Assembly (NCBI GenBank): GCA_944474755.1
Contig: OX104113.1
Coordinates: 18,415,563-18,479,562 of the forward strand
Direction: 5' to 3'
DNA length: 64,000 bases
Source: Limnoperna fortunei
Taxonomy: Eukaryota > Mollusca > Bivalvia > Mytilida > Modiolidae
The position numbers and the translations under genes are program-made. This document shows, piece after piece, positions 10,222-25,200 of the stretch; the stretch's first letter is position 1, and every line of letters begins with the position of its first letter. The notes beneath the pieces are model-generated. The model ran no database searches. It saw only the letters and a list, made by a program, of their open reading frames with translations, and was not told where the DNA came from.

Positions 10222-13200
10222 CTTAAAAAAAGAACAAAAAAATAATATAATACAAAAAAAGATGTGTGTCCTAAGGTACTAAATGATAATATGAAGCACG
10301 TCAGCATAAAAGCTCATTAGAGCTTGTGTTTTGTATGTTGCTTTCAACCGACTTTAAATAAAGCTTTTTGACTTTTGACTTTGACTTTTGAAGCACAAAA
10401 ATTAGGAATTTATTGCAACCAAATTAAGTGTTTTATCTTTTTATTATTTGCATCAAACTATTTGATTTAACAGGGAAACTAATAGATAATTCAAAAATTT
10501 TTAATTGTTTAAATTAATTAAATAAAACAAGACAGATAAAGGACATATTCATATACCCAAGCCAATGGTTAAGGTCTTTAAAAAGCTACTGGTCAAGCAC
10601 AAAAATTACTCTGTATTATAAATAGCAAGGCAATTATAACCGTATCCCTAACACAGTTGTTGAAGACAGGCTCTGTTAAGCTCAGGAGACCCGTTACACC
10701 AGGTTTCCCAGACCCAGCAGACTGTACATCTACAAAAAGATACATTAATGGTACAAGCTGCAAACTATGCAGTGGACACACTTATAGCCACAGATTCGTC
10801 ACGCAAAAGAAAGAGGGGTTTTTTAACAACTACGACGATGAGACCCAAGATAGCCAGCTAAGCAGTAGGAAAGGGCATTGGGCATCTAGAAAATTCACAA
10901 GTGACCTAGGACATAAAATCGGCGAGACAACTTTACGCAGTATGCAGGACAGCTACATCAAACAAATAAAGAAATCATTTTAGCCCACATATCCCATGAA
11001 TATTTTTAAAAGTGACCACTTGGTATCTTTTCCCATTTTACATCATTTGGTCTAAATTATTATACATATTTCTGAATGCATTTCTGACATTTTATAGATT
11101 AATTACTTCATTCAAGCAAATCAATCTTGGCCCAAGGGTCATTATGTCACAACAGGTTTCAATTGGCATAAACTTAAAAGGTGTCATTTGATGTTGACAT
11201 AAATGCATAAGTGAGCGTGTTTCTAAAAAAAATCATCAATCAAGAATTTTCTTTCTATCTTTTTTTTAATTATTCAAGCTGTAACTGATATTGCAGTTCT
11301 TCCACATTCACCTTGAGGGAATCATCTACTACTTGGTGACTTGGACGAGAAAGTACAAGAGTGGATTCGCCGAGTTCGGGTCAATGGATTGGTGGTGTAG
11401 TCAACACTCAAGTCGTTATGGCAGGTGCAGGTGCCATCATTACCAAATTCGCCCGTTATCTCTTGGAACGCTATGATGGTCACATCACTATTACCAAGAA
11501 GTTCACCTAGTCATTAACTAGACTAATGGGTTTTACAAAAACGCAAGGGTACCAAGGGTATGAAGAACCTACCAAATGACTTGGATGAAATTTATAGACA
11601 GTTCAAAGATAAGATAGAATAAGTCACATTAGAAAACAATGTACCAGACTCCCTCATAATCAACTGGGACCAGACTGGATGCCAACTAGTTCCAGGAGGT
11701 GACTGGACAATGGATAAAGGATGGTTCCAAAAGATCATCATTTCCATCATTGATAATAAGACAGATAACATTACTACTTGCCTTGGCCAAAGAAGGTACT
11801 TTACTACTGGCATAACTTATATACCCAGGAAAGACTGAGAGGTGTTTGCCAAGAGGTGTAGACTATTCAAATGGTTGGGACATCACCTTGACAGAGAAAC
11901 ACTGGAGTACTGAGGAAACAATGATACAATTACCAGAAAGCAATTGCATATTTGATGTCTATAAGGCTGATCAAAATGAAAAACGTTTAAATCTCTTACA
12001 CACAGAATGACATCACTCGTGCAAAGATAGACTACAGAAACTTGACTTATAAATCAACAAAGAATATAGAGATGTACGATCACATTTCCACAGAGGTATT
12101 AAAACAACAAGAAGATAATGGTGAACCAGTCAATTATAACATTGTGTCAGTGTTGAAGCTAGTTCATTATATCATAATAGATAATTTTCACTGACACAAA
12201 GATGGCAATGCAGTTGGGATTTCAAAAGGCAAAGTTATTGTGAACATTTGGACCAAATTGACTTTTAAAGTAGTGCTTTTATATTCACTATTTTATTGTA
12301 GTGTTATGAAATGAACAAAGATAAAATAAAAAGGAAATTTACATTAAATTGGGTTCATATTATTTTTTTAATGTTTTATTTAATTTTATATTAATTTTAA
12401 ATAAAACAACCAAAACTTGTAATATTTCTACACATTAAATGAACACTTTATATCTTAATTAACTTTCAAATAACATTACCTGAGGTCATTGTTTTTTAGA
12501 CAATATCCAAAAGAGTGGTTCTAATTTCATTTGTAAGGTTTCATTCTTCTTTGGATTCATAATTTTGTGACCACAAATAAGGTAACCATGAAAACCATGA
12601 AAATTGGTACCCAACAAGTAGAAATGATTTGAAAGTATCAAAGACAATATAATAACTAGAGGCTCCCAGTAGCCTGTATTCTCTCACCTGGAACACAAAT
12701 GACTTCAAAACTATTTTTTTGCAATTTACAGTTTCAGTCTAGTTATTACAGATTTTAATTTACTGGACAAAAAACTGAGCAATTCTACAAAAATTTTTGT
12801 TAACTACAATAGCTCCTATAAGGTGCCATCAGAAAACTTCTGAAAATCAAATGATTTGTAGGCCTTGTTCTCTAGGTTAATTTAGTAATTTACAGTTTTA
12901 CTCTGGGTGTTATAGACTTTACTTTAAAACACAAAAATTTTAGAATGTGTCCATGGGAAGGAAGTCCCAAACAGGAAGTAGTTGTCCAACAGGTCTGAAA
13001 GTCGCTTAGGACGTACAACTTGTGATACTGAACTACCCTGCCAAATTTCAAATTGTTCTTGTGTACAGTTTCTGAGAAAAGCTTGAGTGCAATTTTCATA
13101 CTCATGTTAACACATTTTCATATCGGCCCAGTCGCAAACAGGAAGTAGTTGTCCGACAGGTCTGAAAGTCGCTTAGGACGTACAACATGTGCTACTGAAC

Positions 13201-16200
13201 CACCCTGCCAAATTTCATATTGTTCTTGTGTACGGTTTCTGAGAAAAGCTTTACGGAAATTTTCATACTCGTGTTAACACATTTTCATATCGGCCCAATC
13301 GCAACAGGAAGAAGTTGTCCAACAGGTCTGAAAGTGGCTTAGGACGTACAACTTGTGATACTGAACCACAATGCCAAATTTCAAATTGTTCTCGTGTACG
13401 GTTTTTGAGAAAAGCTTGACAGAAATTTTCATACTCATGTTAACACATTTTCATTCGGCCCAATCGCAAACAGGAATTGGTTGTCCGACAGGTCTGAAAG
13501 TTTCTTAGAACGTACAACTTGTGATACTGAACCAACCTGACATATTTTAAATTGTTCTCATGTAGGGTTTCTGAGAAAAGCTTGACGGAAATTTTCATAC
13601 TCATATTAACACATGACATATCGGCCCAGTCACAAACAGGAAGTAGTTGTCCGACAGGTCTGAAAGTCGCTTAGGACGTACAACTTGTGATACTGAACTA
13701 CCCTGCCATATTTCAAATTGTTCTTGTGTACGGTTTCTGAGAAAAGCTTGAGTGCAATTTTCATACTCATGTTAACACATTTTCATATCGGCCCAGTCGC
13801 AAACAGGAAGTAGTTGTCCGACAGGTCTGAAAGTTGCTTAGGACGTACAACGTGCTACTGAACCACCCTGCCAAATTTCATATTGTTCTTGTGTACGGTT
13901 TCTGAGAAAAGCTTTACGGAAATTTTCATACTCGTGTTAACACATTTTCATATCGGCCCAATCGCAACAGGAAGAAGTTGTCCGACAGGTCTGAAAGTGG
14001 CTTAGGACGTACATTACAACTTGTGATACTGAACCACAATGCCAAATTTCAAATTGTTCTCGTGTACGGTTTTTGAGAAAAGCTGGACAGAAATTTTCAT
14101 ACTCATGTTAACACATTTTCATTCGGCCCAATCGCAAACAGGAATTGGTTGTCCGACAGGTCTGAAAGTTTCTTAGAACGTACAACTTGTGATACTGAAC
14201 CACCCTGACATATTTTAAATTGTTCTCATGTAGGGTTTCTGAGAAAAGCTTGACAGAAATTTTCATACTCATGTTAACACATTTCATATCGGCCCAGTCA
14301 CAAACAGGAAGTAGTTGTCCGACAGGTCTGAAAGTCGCTTAGGACGTACAACTTGTGATACTGAACTACCCTGCCATATTTCAAATTGTTCTTGTGTACG
14401 GTTTCTGAGAAAAGCTTGACGGAAATTTTCATACTCATGTTAACACATTTTCATATCGGCCCAGTCGCAAACAGGAAGTAGTTGTCCGACAGGTCTGAAA
14501 ATCGCTTAGGACGTACATGTGATACTGAACCACCCTGCCAAATTTCAAATTGTTCTGTTTTCTGAGAAAAGCTCGACGGAAATTCGTACGGACATATAGA
14601 TGGACAGACGGACATGAGTACAACTTAATGCCCCCGGACATGTCGTCGCGGGGGCATGACGAACGGACGGACATGAGTAAAACTTAATGCCCCCCCGACA
14701 TGTCGTGGCGGGGGCATAAAAACTGATTATTTTGTCTGAATTCGTAAGAGTCATCTAACATATTTGGACTAGAAAATAAATTGTAGGCTTTGCTATAATG
14801 ATCTTTTGTGAAATTTACAGTTTTAGTTTAGCTGTTATGGCATTTAAGTTACAGGGCAAAAACTACAAATTTCACCAAAAATTTTTATTAAAGGGCAATA
14901 ACTCCATTAAATCTGACAATTTTAGACCAATAAAGTGAATTTTAGAACTTGTATTGATCATCATTTTTGTAATTTACAGTTTCACTTTAGCTGTTATAGG
15001 TTTAAGGTTAAAGGACAAAAATGGAAAAATTCATAATAAATCATCATTAAAGGGCAATAACTCTTAACTCATAAGGAAACATCTGACAATTTCAGACCAT
15101 TTAAGTGAATTGTATGGGCTTATATTGCTGACCCGTTTTGCCATTTACAGTTTCCCTCTAGCTGTTATAGATTTTAAGTTACAAAACAGAAAATTTCATA
15201 AAAAATTGTCATTTAATGGCAGTAACTCATATAAGAAGTCATTTGACAATTTTAGACCAATTAAGTGAATTGTAGGGCTTGTATTGCTGATCATTTTGAC
15301 TTTATACAGTTTCACTCTAGCTGTTATAGGACAAAAAAGGAAAATTTCAAAAAAAATTGTCATTTTAGGCAATAACTGATACAAGGAGTCATCTGACAAT
15401 TTCAGACCAATAATGTGAATTGAAGGTCTTGTATTGCTGATCATTTTTGCTATTTACAGTTTCACTCTAGCTTTTATAGTTTTCAATACTGAAAATTTTA
15501 TGAAAAATTTTCATTAAAGGGCAATTCCTGTGGGAGACAGGAAGCCATTACACAACTTCACACTAATAGCAACTATTGTAGAACTTAATGCGCTGATCCA
15601 TTTGAAATAATGGTTTTCTCTATGAGATATTGAGGAATAACGTGTGTTGACACCCATGATCTATTTTTAGTAACGGTGGCCATCTTTGTCTGTTGATCAA
15701 CACCCTGGATACAAATTGAAACTAGGAACCCTAAGGATGATTGTGGCCAAGTTTGAAAAAAATGGTCCAGTGGTTTCAGATGAGAAGATTTTTGAAGGAT
15801 GCCAAGTGATGGCAAAAGCTCACATGGACCTTCGATCCAGGTAAGCTAATGACATACTGTTTCAATGACCAATTAATTGCAAATATCAGGTCCACAATCA
15901 TTTTCATATCTTTTTTAAAAAGAGAAATAACAATGTGTATTCTCTAATTTGTATATAATATTCAAACTGCATGACTGGTGTGGAAAAAATAGTCTCATCA
16001 ATATGAAACATTCGGTCCTCAACAGCTGATTGGTTTAACATAGTAATGTCATATAAAAAATAATGACAACTTCCATTTATCATATATTCAAGTGAGGACA
16101 GTAAAATTAGGACTGAGAGAATTTGTACTTCCATTTACAAACATATTCAAGTCAGGAGGGTAAAACTGGGAATGGGAGAATTTATACTTTATTTCCCAAA

Positions 16201-19200
16201 TTTACTAATTTATAAAATTTAAGAAACAAAATCTTACATTAGTACTGGTACTCTTGAATTATCCAATTTTTCCAAACTCAATATTAAAATTATAGAATTT
16301 AGAGTACTTGCCAAGGCTCTGACTTAAAATGCTGTAATTTAACTATCTTGATTTGAGAAATCTGATAATCTACTTGTACAAATGACAGATCCTTTATCTC
16401 TTAAGTAACAGGTTTGTCACTGATATTAAAATGATATTTGCCACCTCCTACAACACCAAAACATTTGTGTTTTGATTGATCTTTTTGGTTTTGTTTTGTT
16501 TTTGTCACTGAAAAATAAATCTGAAACAAAATAGGCTTTGTAATAAACCAGTCTTTAAATAATGATGTTTTTTAATGTGCCATTTAATCAAATTGTTTAT
16601 TTGACAAATAGATTAATGGATAAAAAACAAGATTCTTATAAATCATAAAATAAATTTTGACCAAAAATCACAACACTACAGGCAACTCTCAAACCTAACA
16701 CAGAGATGGAGTTATTTCCCTTACCTGATAAGCATTGAGTATTGTAAGTTGGTCGCTGAGTGAACCATGGGACCATTCTAATTTGTGTCTGTAAACATAT
16801 ACATAAACTTATAACACAATAAATCAATCAGAAATGTATAAATATGGTTACATATATACTGTAAAGATAATGTAGTTTTTGGGGTTTTTTTTAAATTACG
16901 ATGTGTACAGGGTACGATATTAAGGCATTAATGAATGACATTGTCTATTAAATGTAGGCTCCAGACTAGTATATAACAGTAAATAATTGCTGTAGATCAA
17001 AACATGGAGGTGAAGAAATATTTGTATCTTTGAATAAAGTGTAGCACCACCAATACAGGGAACCAGTCCTGAGGTCGATATTCTGATATTTTTGGAATGC
17101 TGAATAATTCTAGAAACAAAAGGATGAAGTTATAATTGATGGTTACTAAAAATTTTGCGAGTCATTGAATTACATTTAGGGATTGAACATAATCTTTTCA
17201 CCATTGTTGGCTGTTCATACTTATATGCAAACAGAAAAATGTCCCTTTATTTGAAACAAAGTTAAAAAGTCCAGAAAAATACATAATCATTTAATTTTAT
17301 ACAGCCGAAGAAGGATGATTCTTTGGTGGTTTTACAACTTGTCTTTATAATATAAACAATGGTACGTCCAGTGATATCACAAATGTTAAAAAAAAACAAT
17401 ATAGAAATGAATGAAGAACAGATTTAAATATGGAACAATTGATATGTTTAACAGTGATGAAAAAGCAAAATTTTGACAATAAAATAAAAGAAATCTAACA
17501 GTCATTAATATACCCCAGATTCATTGAGGTTTTCAGCTTAGCTTTTTATAACAGTTAGAACTTTAATTGCTCAAACTCAATGGGGACAATGAAAGGTGTT
17601 GGAGTAATTGTTCAAGAAATAGGGTTTTGTGATTTCCAGAAATGATTCATGAGAGAACCTAAATCGATATATGTTTATACATTTCAATTCATTTCCTCTC
17701 TTGAGACAAAGTCACACTGGATCAATAAAATTGTGTTTATTGTATTGGATACATAAATCTTGTTTTTTTTGTAATATATTATGCTTTTGTTAAATAAAGT
17801 ATTTCAATGATGTAGATAATCAATAAGATTTCATTGCAATTTCTTGGTGTATACTTTAATCAATTAAAAACAATTTTGATAAATTGACTGACAAAGACAT
17901 AAATAAATATTTGTTAATAACAGGCCAGAAAGACATAATTAATAATTTTACAATTGTGGCTACTAACTAAGTTTGAGTTTTCGAGAAATTGAAGCATTTT
18001 AACATTGATTATGTTGGGGAAAATTCCATACTTTATAGGTGTTTTCAAGAAATCCAGGGTATTTAAGCGATCCAAGTTTGAGCTCGTGATGTTCGACTGT
18101 AAATGTTTAATAAATCGAAGAATGTGCCCATGAGACACAGATGCCCCTGCTAAATGAAGTCCCAAACAGGAAGTAGTTGTTGGACAGGTCTGAAAGTCGC
18201 GTAGGACATACAACTTGTGATACTGAACCACCCTGCCAAATTTCAAATTGTTCTCATGTTCGGTTTTGAGAAAAGCATGACAGAATTTCGTACGGATGGA
18301 AGGACGTGCTGCGCAACAGACGGATGGGCATGAGTAAAACTTAATGCCCCCTGACATGTCGTCCTGGGGGCATAAAAATTTATGCAGAATTATAATGTCT
18401 TTCTGAATATGAAGAACACAACAAGTCAATGGAAGGTACAATTTTTTACCATAAGTGGAAGATACATAACATGCATGGAATCATCGAATGAGTGAACACA
18501 AGCATAACAAATAAATGTTTTAACAAAAAGTTATTTATATAATCATTGATCTAAATGTGCAGCACTCACACCAATTCAAGTACCTGGAGTCCATTTCACA
18601 AAAAGTCTATCATAAGTACTGACAATACAATGTATTTCCCTTTGATCTTCCAATACTTACGATAAATTTTACAATTACGAAATTTTGCGAAAACCAATGC
18701 AGATATTATTTAAATTTGAGCTCTTCGTATGTAGTCATCTAATAAATTCTAAAGTTACCAAGCTGGTTAATAAAGTTACTGCCAAACCCTGATGTATATA
18801 TATCTTTATACATAGATAAACAAAATAGCTTTTACAAGATAATTCCTTCCTTTCAAAATTTCGCCAAATTCATGAATTTTATAACCATTCCAAAAAAGTA
18901 GTCTTCTTACAAAAAGTTTGTTTGGTCAACTTCCTGTATGGTTTACTATAGGTTATCACTATTTTGTGTAATTTTATTATTATCTTGCAGTGTCTTTTCT
19001 TTTCACTTTATAATTACAGCTAATCCAGTTACTAGTGTACTTACTTAAAGGAATTCAAATGCTCTGTGAAGGGTTTAGAAAACAGAGACTTCAGAGACAA
19101 GGCAGCACCTATAACACAAATAATTTTTCTTAGTTATTTAATGTTAATACAGTCGAACTTCAGTAGCTCGAACTCGGATGGCTCGAACACCCAGGATTTC

Positions 19201-22200
19201 TCGAACACCTATCAAAGTACGGAGCTTTCCCCCTATATAATCAATGTTAAAATTACTTCGATTTCTCGAACACCGATTTCTCGAAAACTCGAACTAAATC
19301 AGCAGTCCCAATACTAAAAATCCATTGAAAAAAACCATGAATAACTCGAACTAAAATTATTGACAGCTTGCATGACTAATTGGTCGTAAAAGGTGTAAAG
19401 ATCGAAGCCATACCTGTAAAATGCCAAGCTTGATCTTTAATGATATAATCACTAATAATTAACCTAATTTTATCAATTTGTAATTATGTACTCCTTTGTA
19501 GGCTAATTTGTTGAAGTAGGTTTTAATTAATTTAAATGTGCGCCAATAATATGCTATCAAATCCGAATCGAGGCCATTGACATAATTACGTAATGCAATA
19601 ATACTTATCAATCTTCGTGTATAAAATTAAACAAGAAATATAACAGTAAACATTTTTATTTTAATAAAAATCAAAATACGTACTTAAAAATAAGATTTAT
19701 ATATGAAATGCAATGAAGAAACACAATTTTATTAATCCAATGTTACACAGGAAATTAACTGAAATATAAAAACCGATATCGATTCCGGTTCGAACATTCA
19801 TCATTTCCGGACATCACAAGCCCCGGTTTCTCGAACTCCCGATTTCTCGAACTATTTTTGTCGGCCCCTTCGAGTTCGAGCCATCGAAGTTCGACTGTAG
19901 TTGAAAATGAAATAATGCCAGAACTTAAATTCACTCATGTTGTGAAGAAAATGTAAACCCTAAATAATCAGCAAGACTGACAAAATTTTATTGCTTCTAA
20001 TTCTGAATTATTTGGAAAATGCATGGCAAATATTTGGTGTATCTCAACCTGTTGGTACCTCTTCAGGACATTTGAACATGGCTGTCAGAACAGGGATCGT
20101 TATAGTTCCATTTTTCAAACATTTGCTAACCTCTAGGAGGGGGCCCCTACCCCCACATATCTTTCATTGCAGATAACTGCAGATGTCAATGTCCAATTCT
20201 CCTAACCAGATCTGAATTATTTTATGTTTTTCTTCCTATCCGACATTCTATGAGAGTATTTATGTTTGTTGCATTAAAATTTTTCATTATTAAAGTGATT
20301 TAAACTTTATGTTTCTGCTTGTTCAACTTTTATCAAAGTTGATCAAATAAAATATTTTTCCTACCTACCGACCCAAAGTTCTAAAGGTAAAGTAGGAAAA
20401 CTGAAAAAAACCATATTTTTAAGGTTGGGCCAATCAAAAATATTTTTAAGCTTTACAAATCTTAAAAACTATTAGTATATAGAGATAAACCATTCTTAAC
20501 AAATGGGCAAGGATTTTATGTATTACAAGTGGAATACCTTTCGTTGAAAATATACACATTTACCTATTATCAAGCATTCTTCAAGGAGACCAAATACATG
20601 ACCCAGCATCAGAAGTTTCCCTATCCGTATGTCAACAGGAAGTTCAGCTAAAACTCGTCCTATAAATGTCAGGTTACCATCATGTGGATTTTTAGTTCCA
20701 ACATTAGGCGTAAATAATGCTCCAACCTAAATTACCGGTACATGTAATATTAGAGTTAACTACTTTGCTCCAACAAAGAAGAATATTTCTAAATGCTCTG
20801 TACATTAGTATAAAAATCGACCATTTACTCCTCATTTCACACCTCTAATAGAATTTATTGACTTTATATGGTTAATAAAAGGTATGACTTCATCTCAATA
20901 CACATGCCAAAAATGCTTTCTAAAAAGTTCTTGTTAAAGATATTAAACTGATTGCTATAAATAACAACGTTGCACTGAAAAAGGAAAGGATAAGAATACT
21001 GTGACTTTGGATAACTGAAAGATGTGTATCTCCAAATAACATGAATAACACATTGAACTGTAGTACTAATCTATGACTATCTTCTGTTATATGTACATTG
21101 TAAGCAGCCTTATTTTTCGAAACTAACTACATTGAAAGTCTATTAAAAATCAACAAAAATAAATGCAATGTTTCCCACGGATTTACATACTTCCTTCAAC
21201 AACAGGATAGTCTTCTCAATATCATTTAAATTTGGTGGTGTGAGGGCCAAAGCTAAAACTGCCTTAGGCTGCCCAAGATCTAAGAGTTTGACTTGTAGGA
21301 TTAACTGTTCCAAAGGACATCTCTGAAAATGAACAAAAACAATGCTGATAGATTGCACTGAAGTTTCAACTTTCCATTTTAAAATTCATATATTTATACT
21401 ACTGATACATTTTGGTGATCGTCATATAATACATGAACTTTTTACTATACACAGTAAATAATGTAATTTTCAGATGACAAAATGCACATATCCTCTAATG
21501 ACATGAAAACTCTTTTGCATCTACATTGTTTCATAATCATGTTTTACAACTGAAAAACCACATTCACATTAACCGATATGTTTGTTAAGTCATTTAAGAG
21601 ATTTAAAAGCTTTAAAAACACTTGGATATAACCTACTGCTGAATATTCGAGATAATGGAGTGAAAATGCAACAAAACAAATCACAAATTAACATCTATAA
21701 GACAAAAATTAATACTCCCTTGTTGAACAAATATACACATAATATAAATTTACACTACAAATACCGTATATCGGGTTATTTTGGCGTGATGGTTATTTTG
21801 GCTATATTGGCGTGGAAGAAAAAGTCGCCAAAATTTAAATGACCAATTTTTCCAGACGATAATTACCGGTACGGTATTTGTTGACCTTTAGAAATTTAAA
21901 TATGTAAACTGACCGACTGATACCTGACACTACACGTATTATCGATTTGCTGTTGTGAGACGAAGCGTGTAAAACTGACCACGAATTAATTTAAATGTTT
22001 ACTTGTTCAGTTTGAGTACAGCTTTGGACAAATAATGTCGATTTAGAAGTATCTATCGTGGGATTCACTGCCCACCCCTAAGGAAAATGACGACCATATG
22101 ATTCAAAATTGGAAAGTTTGCTGCGGAAAACGGCACACCTAGAACATTGAAAACTTTTTGTGATTGTGGAAAGTTGTCTGAAACTACAGTACCACCATTA

Positions 22201-25200
22201 ATTTTATTTTAATTAGTATTTCAATTTACCTGTTTACATCTACCTGAACAATACACTTAAAACGTTGTCATTACATTCATCGATTGTAACGTAAACAAAC
22301 TAACTGTATTTAAGGAAGTTTGTATTGAATTGATTACATGAATAGGTTTTCAAACACAATGTACAAATTTCTATTCACATATAAATATGCAAGTCTTATC
22401 AATTGTTAATTAGCCCGCTGTTATTGATACTAAAATTAACATCTTCATGATCATTAAATCAACATGTACTACTTGAGGGCATAAAGGATTAAAACAGTAA
22501 TAAATAAAATATTTTTATTTAAATATCTTTTTTTGCTATAAATATGAACATATTGAAAATAAAATACCGTTTCTTGTTCTTATATTGGTGGTAAAATTTG
22601 AAAAAAGCCAAAAAAAAAAAAACGCCAAAATAAAACCTGCCAAAATAACCCGATATATGGTATATGTGCACAAAAACATTCAGAAAAAACACACCTAGAG
22701 GCTCCCAGGAGCCTGTAATCACTCACCTGGAACAGAAATGATTTCAAAAATATTAAAATTTTTGCAATTTTGAGTTTCAGTCTAGTTGTTACAGCTTATT
22801 TTTAACTGGGCAAAAACTAAACATTTCTCAAAAATTGTGGTTAAGTACAATAACTCCTATAAGGTGCCATATGAACATTTCCGAAAATCAAATGATTTGT
22901 AGGCCTTGTCCTTTAGGGTAATTTAGTAATTTACAGTTTACTCTAGGTGTTATAGACTTTGATTTACGACACAAAAACTGATTTTTTTGTCCAAATTCCT
23001 AATTAAAGGGCAATGACTCCTATAAACACTCATCTAACAATTTTGGACTAAGGAATAAGTTAAAGGCCTTGCTTTGCTGATCATTTGTGAATTTACCGTT
23101 TCACTCTAGCTGTTATGGCATTTAAGTTACAGGGCAAAAACTACAAATTTCACCAAAAATTTTTATTAAAGGGCAAAAACTCCTATAGTGACAGTCATCT
23201 GACAACTTTAGACCAATAAAGTGAATTTTAGAACTTTGTATTGCTGATCATTTTTGCAATTTACAGTTTTACTCTAGCTGTTATAGCTTTTAAGCTACAT
23301 GACAAAAAACTGTAAATTTCATTAAAAAATTGTCATTTAAGGGCAATAACTCATATAAGGAGTCATCGGACAATTTCAGACCAATAATGTGAATTGTAGG
23401 ACTTGTATTGCTGATCATTTTTAACATTTACAGTTTCACTCTAGCTGTTATATTTTAAGTTACAGGACAAACACAGAAAATTTTATAAAAAATTGTCATT
23501 TAAGGGCAATAACTCATATAAGGAGTCATCTGACAATTTCAGACCAATAATGTGAATTGTAGGGCTTGTATTGCTGATCATTTTTAACATTTACAGTTTC
23601 ACTCTAGCTGTTATAGATTTAAGTTACAGGACAAACACAGAAAATTTTATAAAAAATTGTCATTTAAGGGCAATAACTCATTTTAAGGAGTCATCTGACA
23701 ATTTCAGACCAATAATGTGAATTGTAGGACTTGTATTGCTGTTCATTTTTGCCATTTACAATTTCACTCTAGCTCTTATAGTTTTCAAGTTATATTGTAA
23801 ATACTGAAAATTTTGTCAAAAATCGTCATTAAAGGGGCAATAACTCCTACAGGAAGCAATTACACAAATTCACACTAATAGCAACTATTGTAGACCTTAA
23901 TGAGCTGATCAATTGGAAGTATAGCTATGATAATTTTTTAGATATTGAGGAAAAACTTGCGTATACACCCATGTTCTATTTTTAGTAACAGTGGTCATAT
24001 TTGTCTGTTGATCAACACCCTGGATACAAATTTGAAACTAGAAACGATAAGAACGATTGTGGCCACGTTTGAAAAAAATTGGCCCAGTGGTTTCAGAGGA
24101 GAAGATTTTAAAAAAAGTTTACAATGGAAGACAGCCGACTTATGCCAAGTGATGGCAAAAGCTCACCTGGACCTTCGGTCCAGGTGAGCTAAAAAGTTAT
24201 CATATTTTTCTTTAAATATTTTGCTATTTTAATTTTTACCAAGTACTTATAAGGAATCCTTATTTAAAGTTGTGACTTAAATATGACGTTTAGTAAACTC
24301 TGTCTTCTAGGGAAGACAACTATTCTGACCTTTATGCAATTTTTAGTAAACTATTTTTTCAAATATATTTATAATGGCATACAAACCTGCATTTCTGGTA
24401 TTCCATAATCAGGAATGTAATTCTCCCAGAAAAACCTCGTTATCATTCTGTATACTCTGCCATCTGACACACGACCAGCTCTACCTATCATGTTAAAATA
24501 TAACAGATTTTAATTTTTACGAAGAATATTCTTATAAAAACGCAATCAATCAATAAAAGAACTGTGACGATGTCTCCAGCAGGAGAAGATATTGTATCTT
24601 TGATAAGGCAATCAAAATGTTTTCACTGTTCAAAGGTAGACAGACAGTAGAACTTGAAATCTGTAACTCTACTTTTGCCTTTCGTTTCCTAACCTCTCCA
24701 ATACTATTGATATTAATCTTGGATATTCAGGGCACAATAATTAATTCTGAGCTTTAGTAATGAGGGCTGTTCCAAAAAATACTATGTCCAACCCTAGAAC
24801 AGTGGACAACCTGCAGGTCTTCTTCATGGAATGTGAACTCAAGAATTGAAAGCCTTTTAACAATTACTTTGGATTAACCCAATGCAGGCACATTAGGTAT
24901 GTAATATTTGGGGGCTAGGATAAAATGCACATATTTGAATGTTACATATGTAACATGGACTAATTTACTTTAATTTGTGGGGTGTGTTTTTTTAACAGAC
25001 CTGACATATTATGGAATACAATGTCCAATGAAATGAATAAGCTATAATCAAACTCAATTAATAGGATGACATAGAAAAAATGAACCTCTTTAACAGACCT
25101 TTCCTTTGTGTACACAAATGAATCCTTTTTAACAGACCTTTCCTTTGTGTACACAAATGAACCCTTTTTAACAGACCTTTCCTTTAGGATGACATTGAAC

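Noticed and set aside
16725..16788. Alternative frame of exon 17 (TQIRMVPWFTQ...)
   Set aside because: Exon 16 ends with AA before GTAAGT, which puts exon 17 in the frame HKLEWSHGSLSD, matching DEAH helicases.
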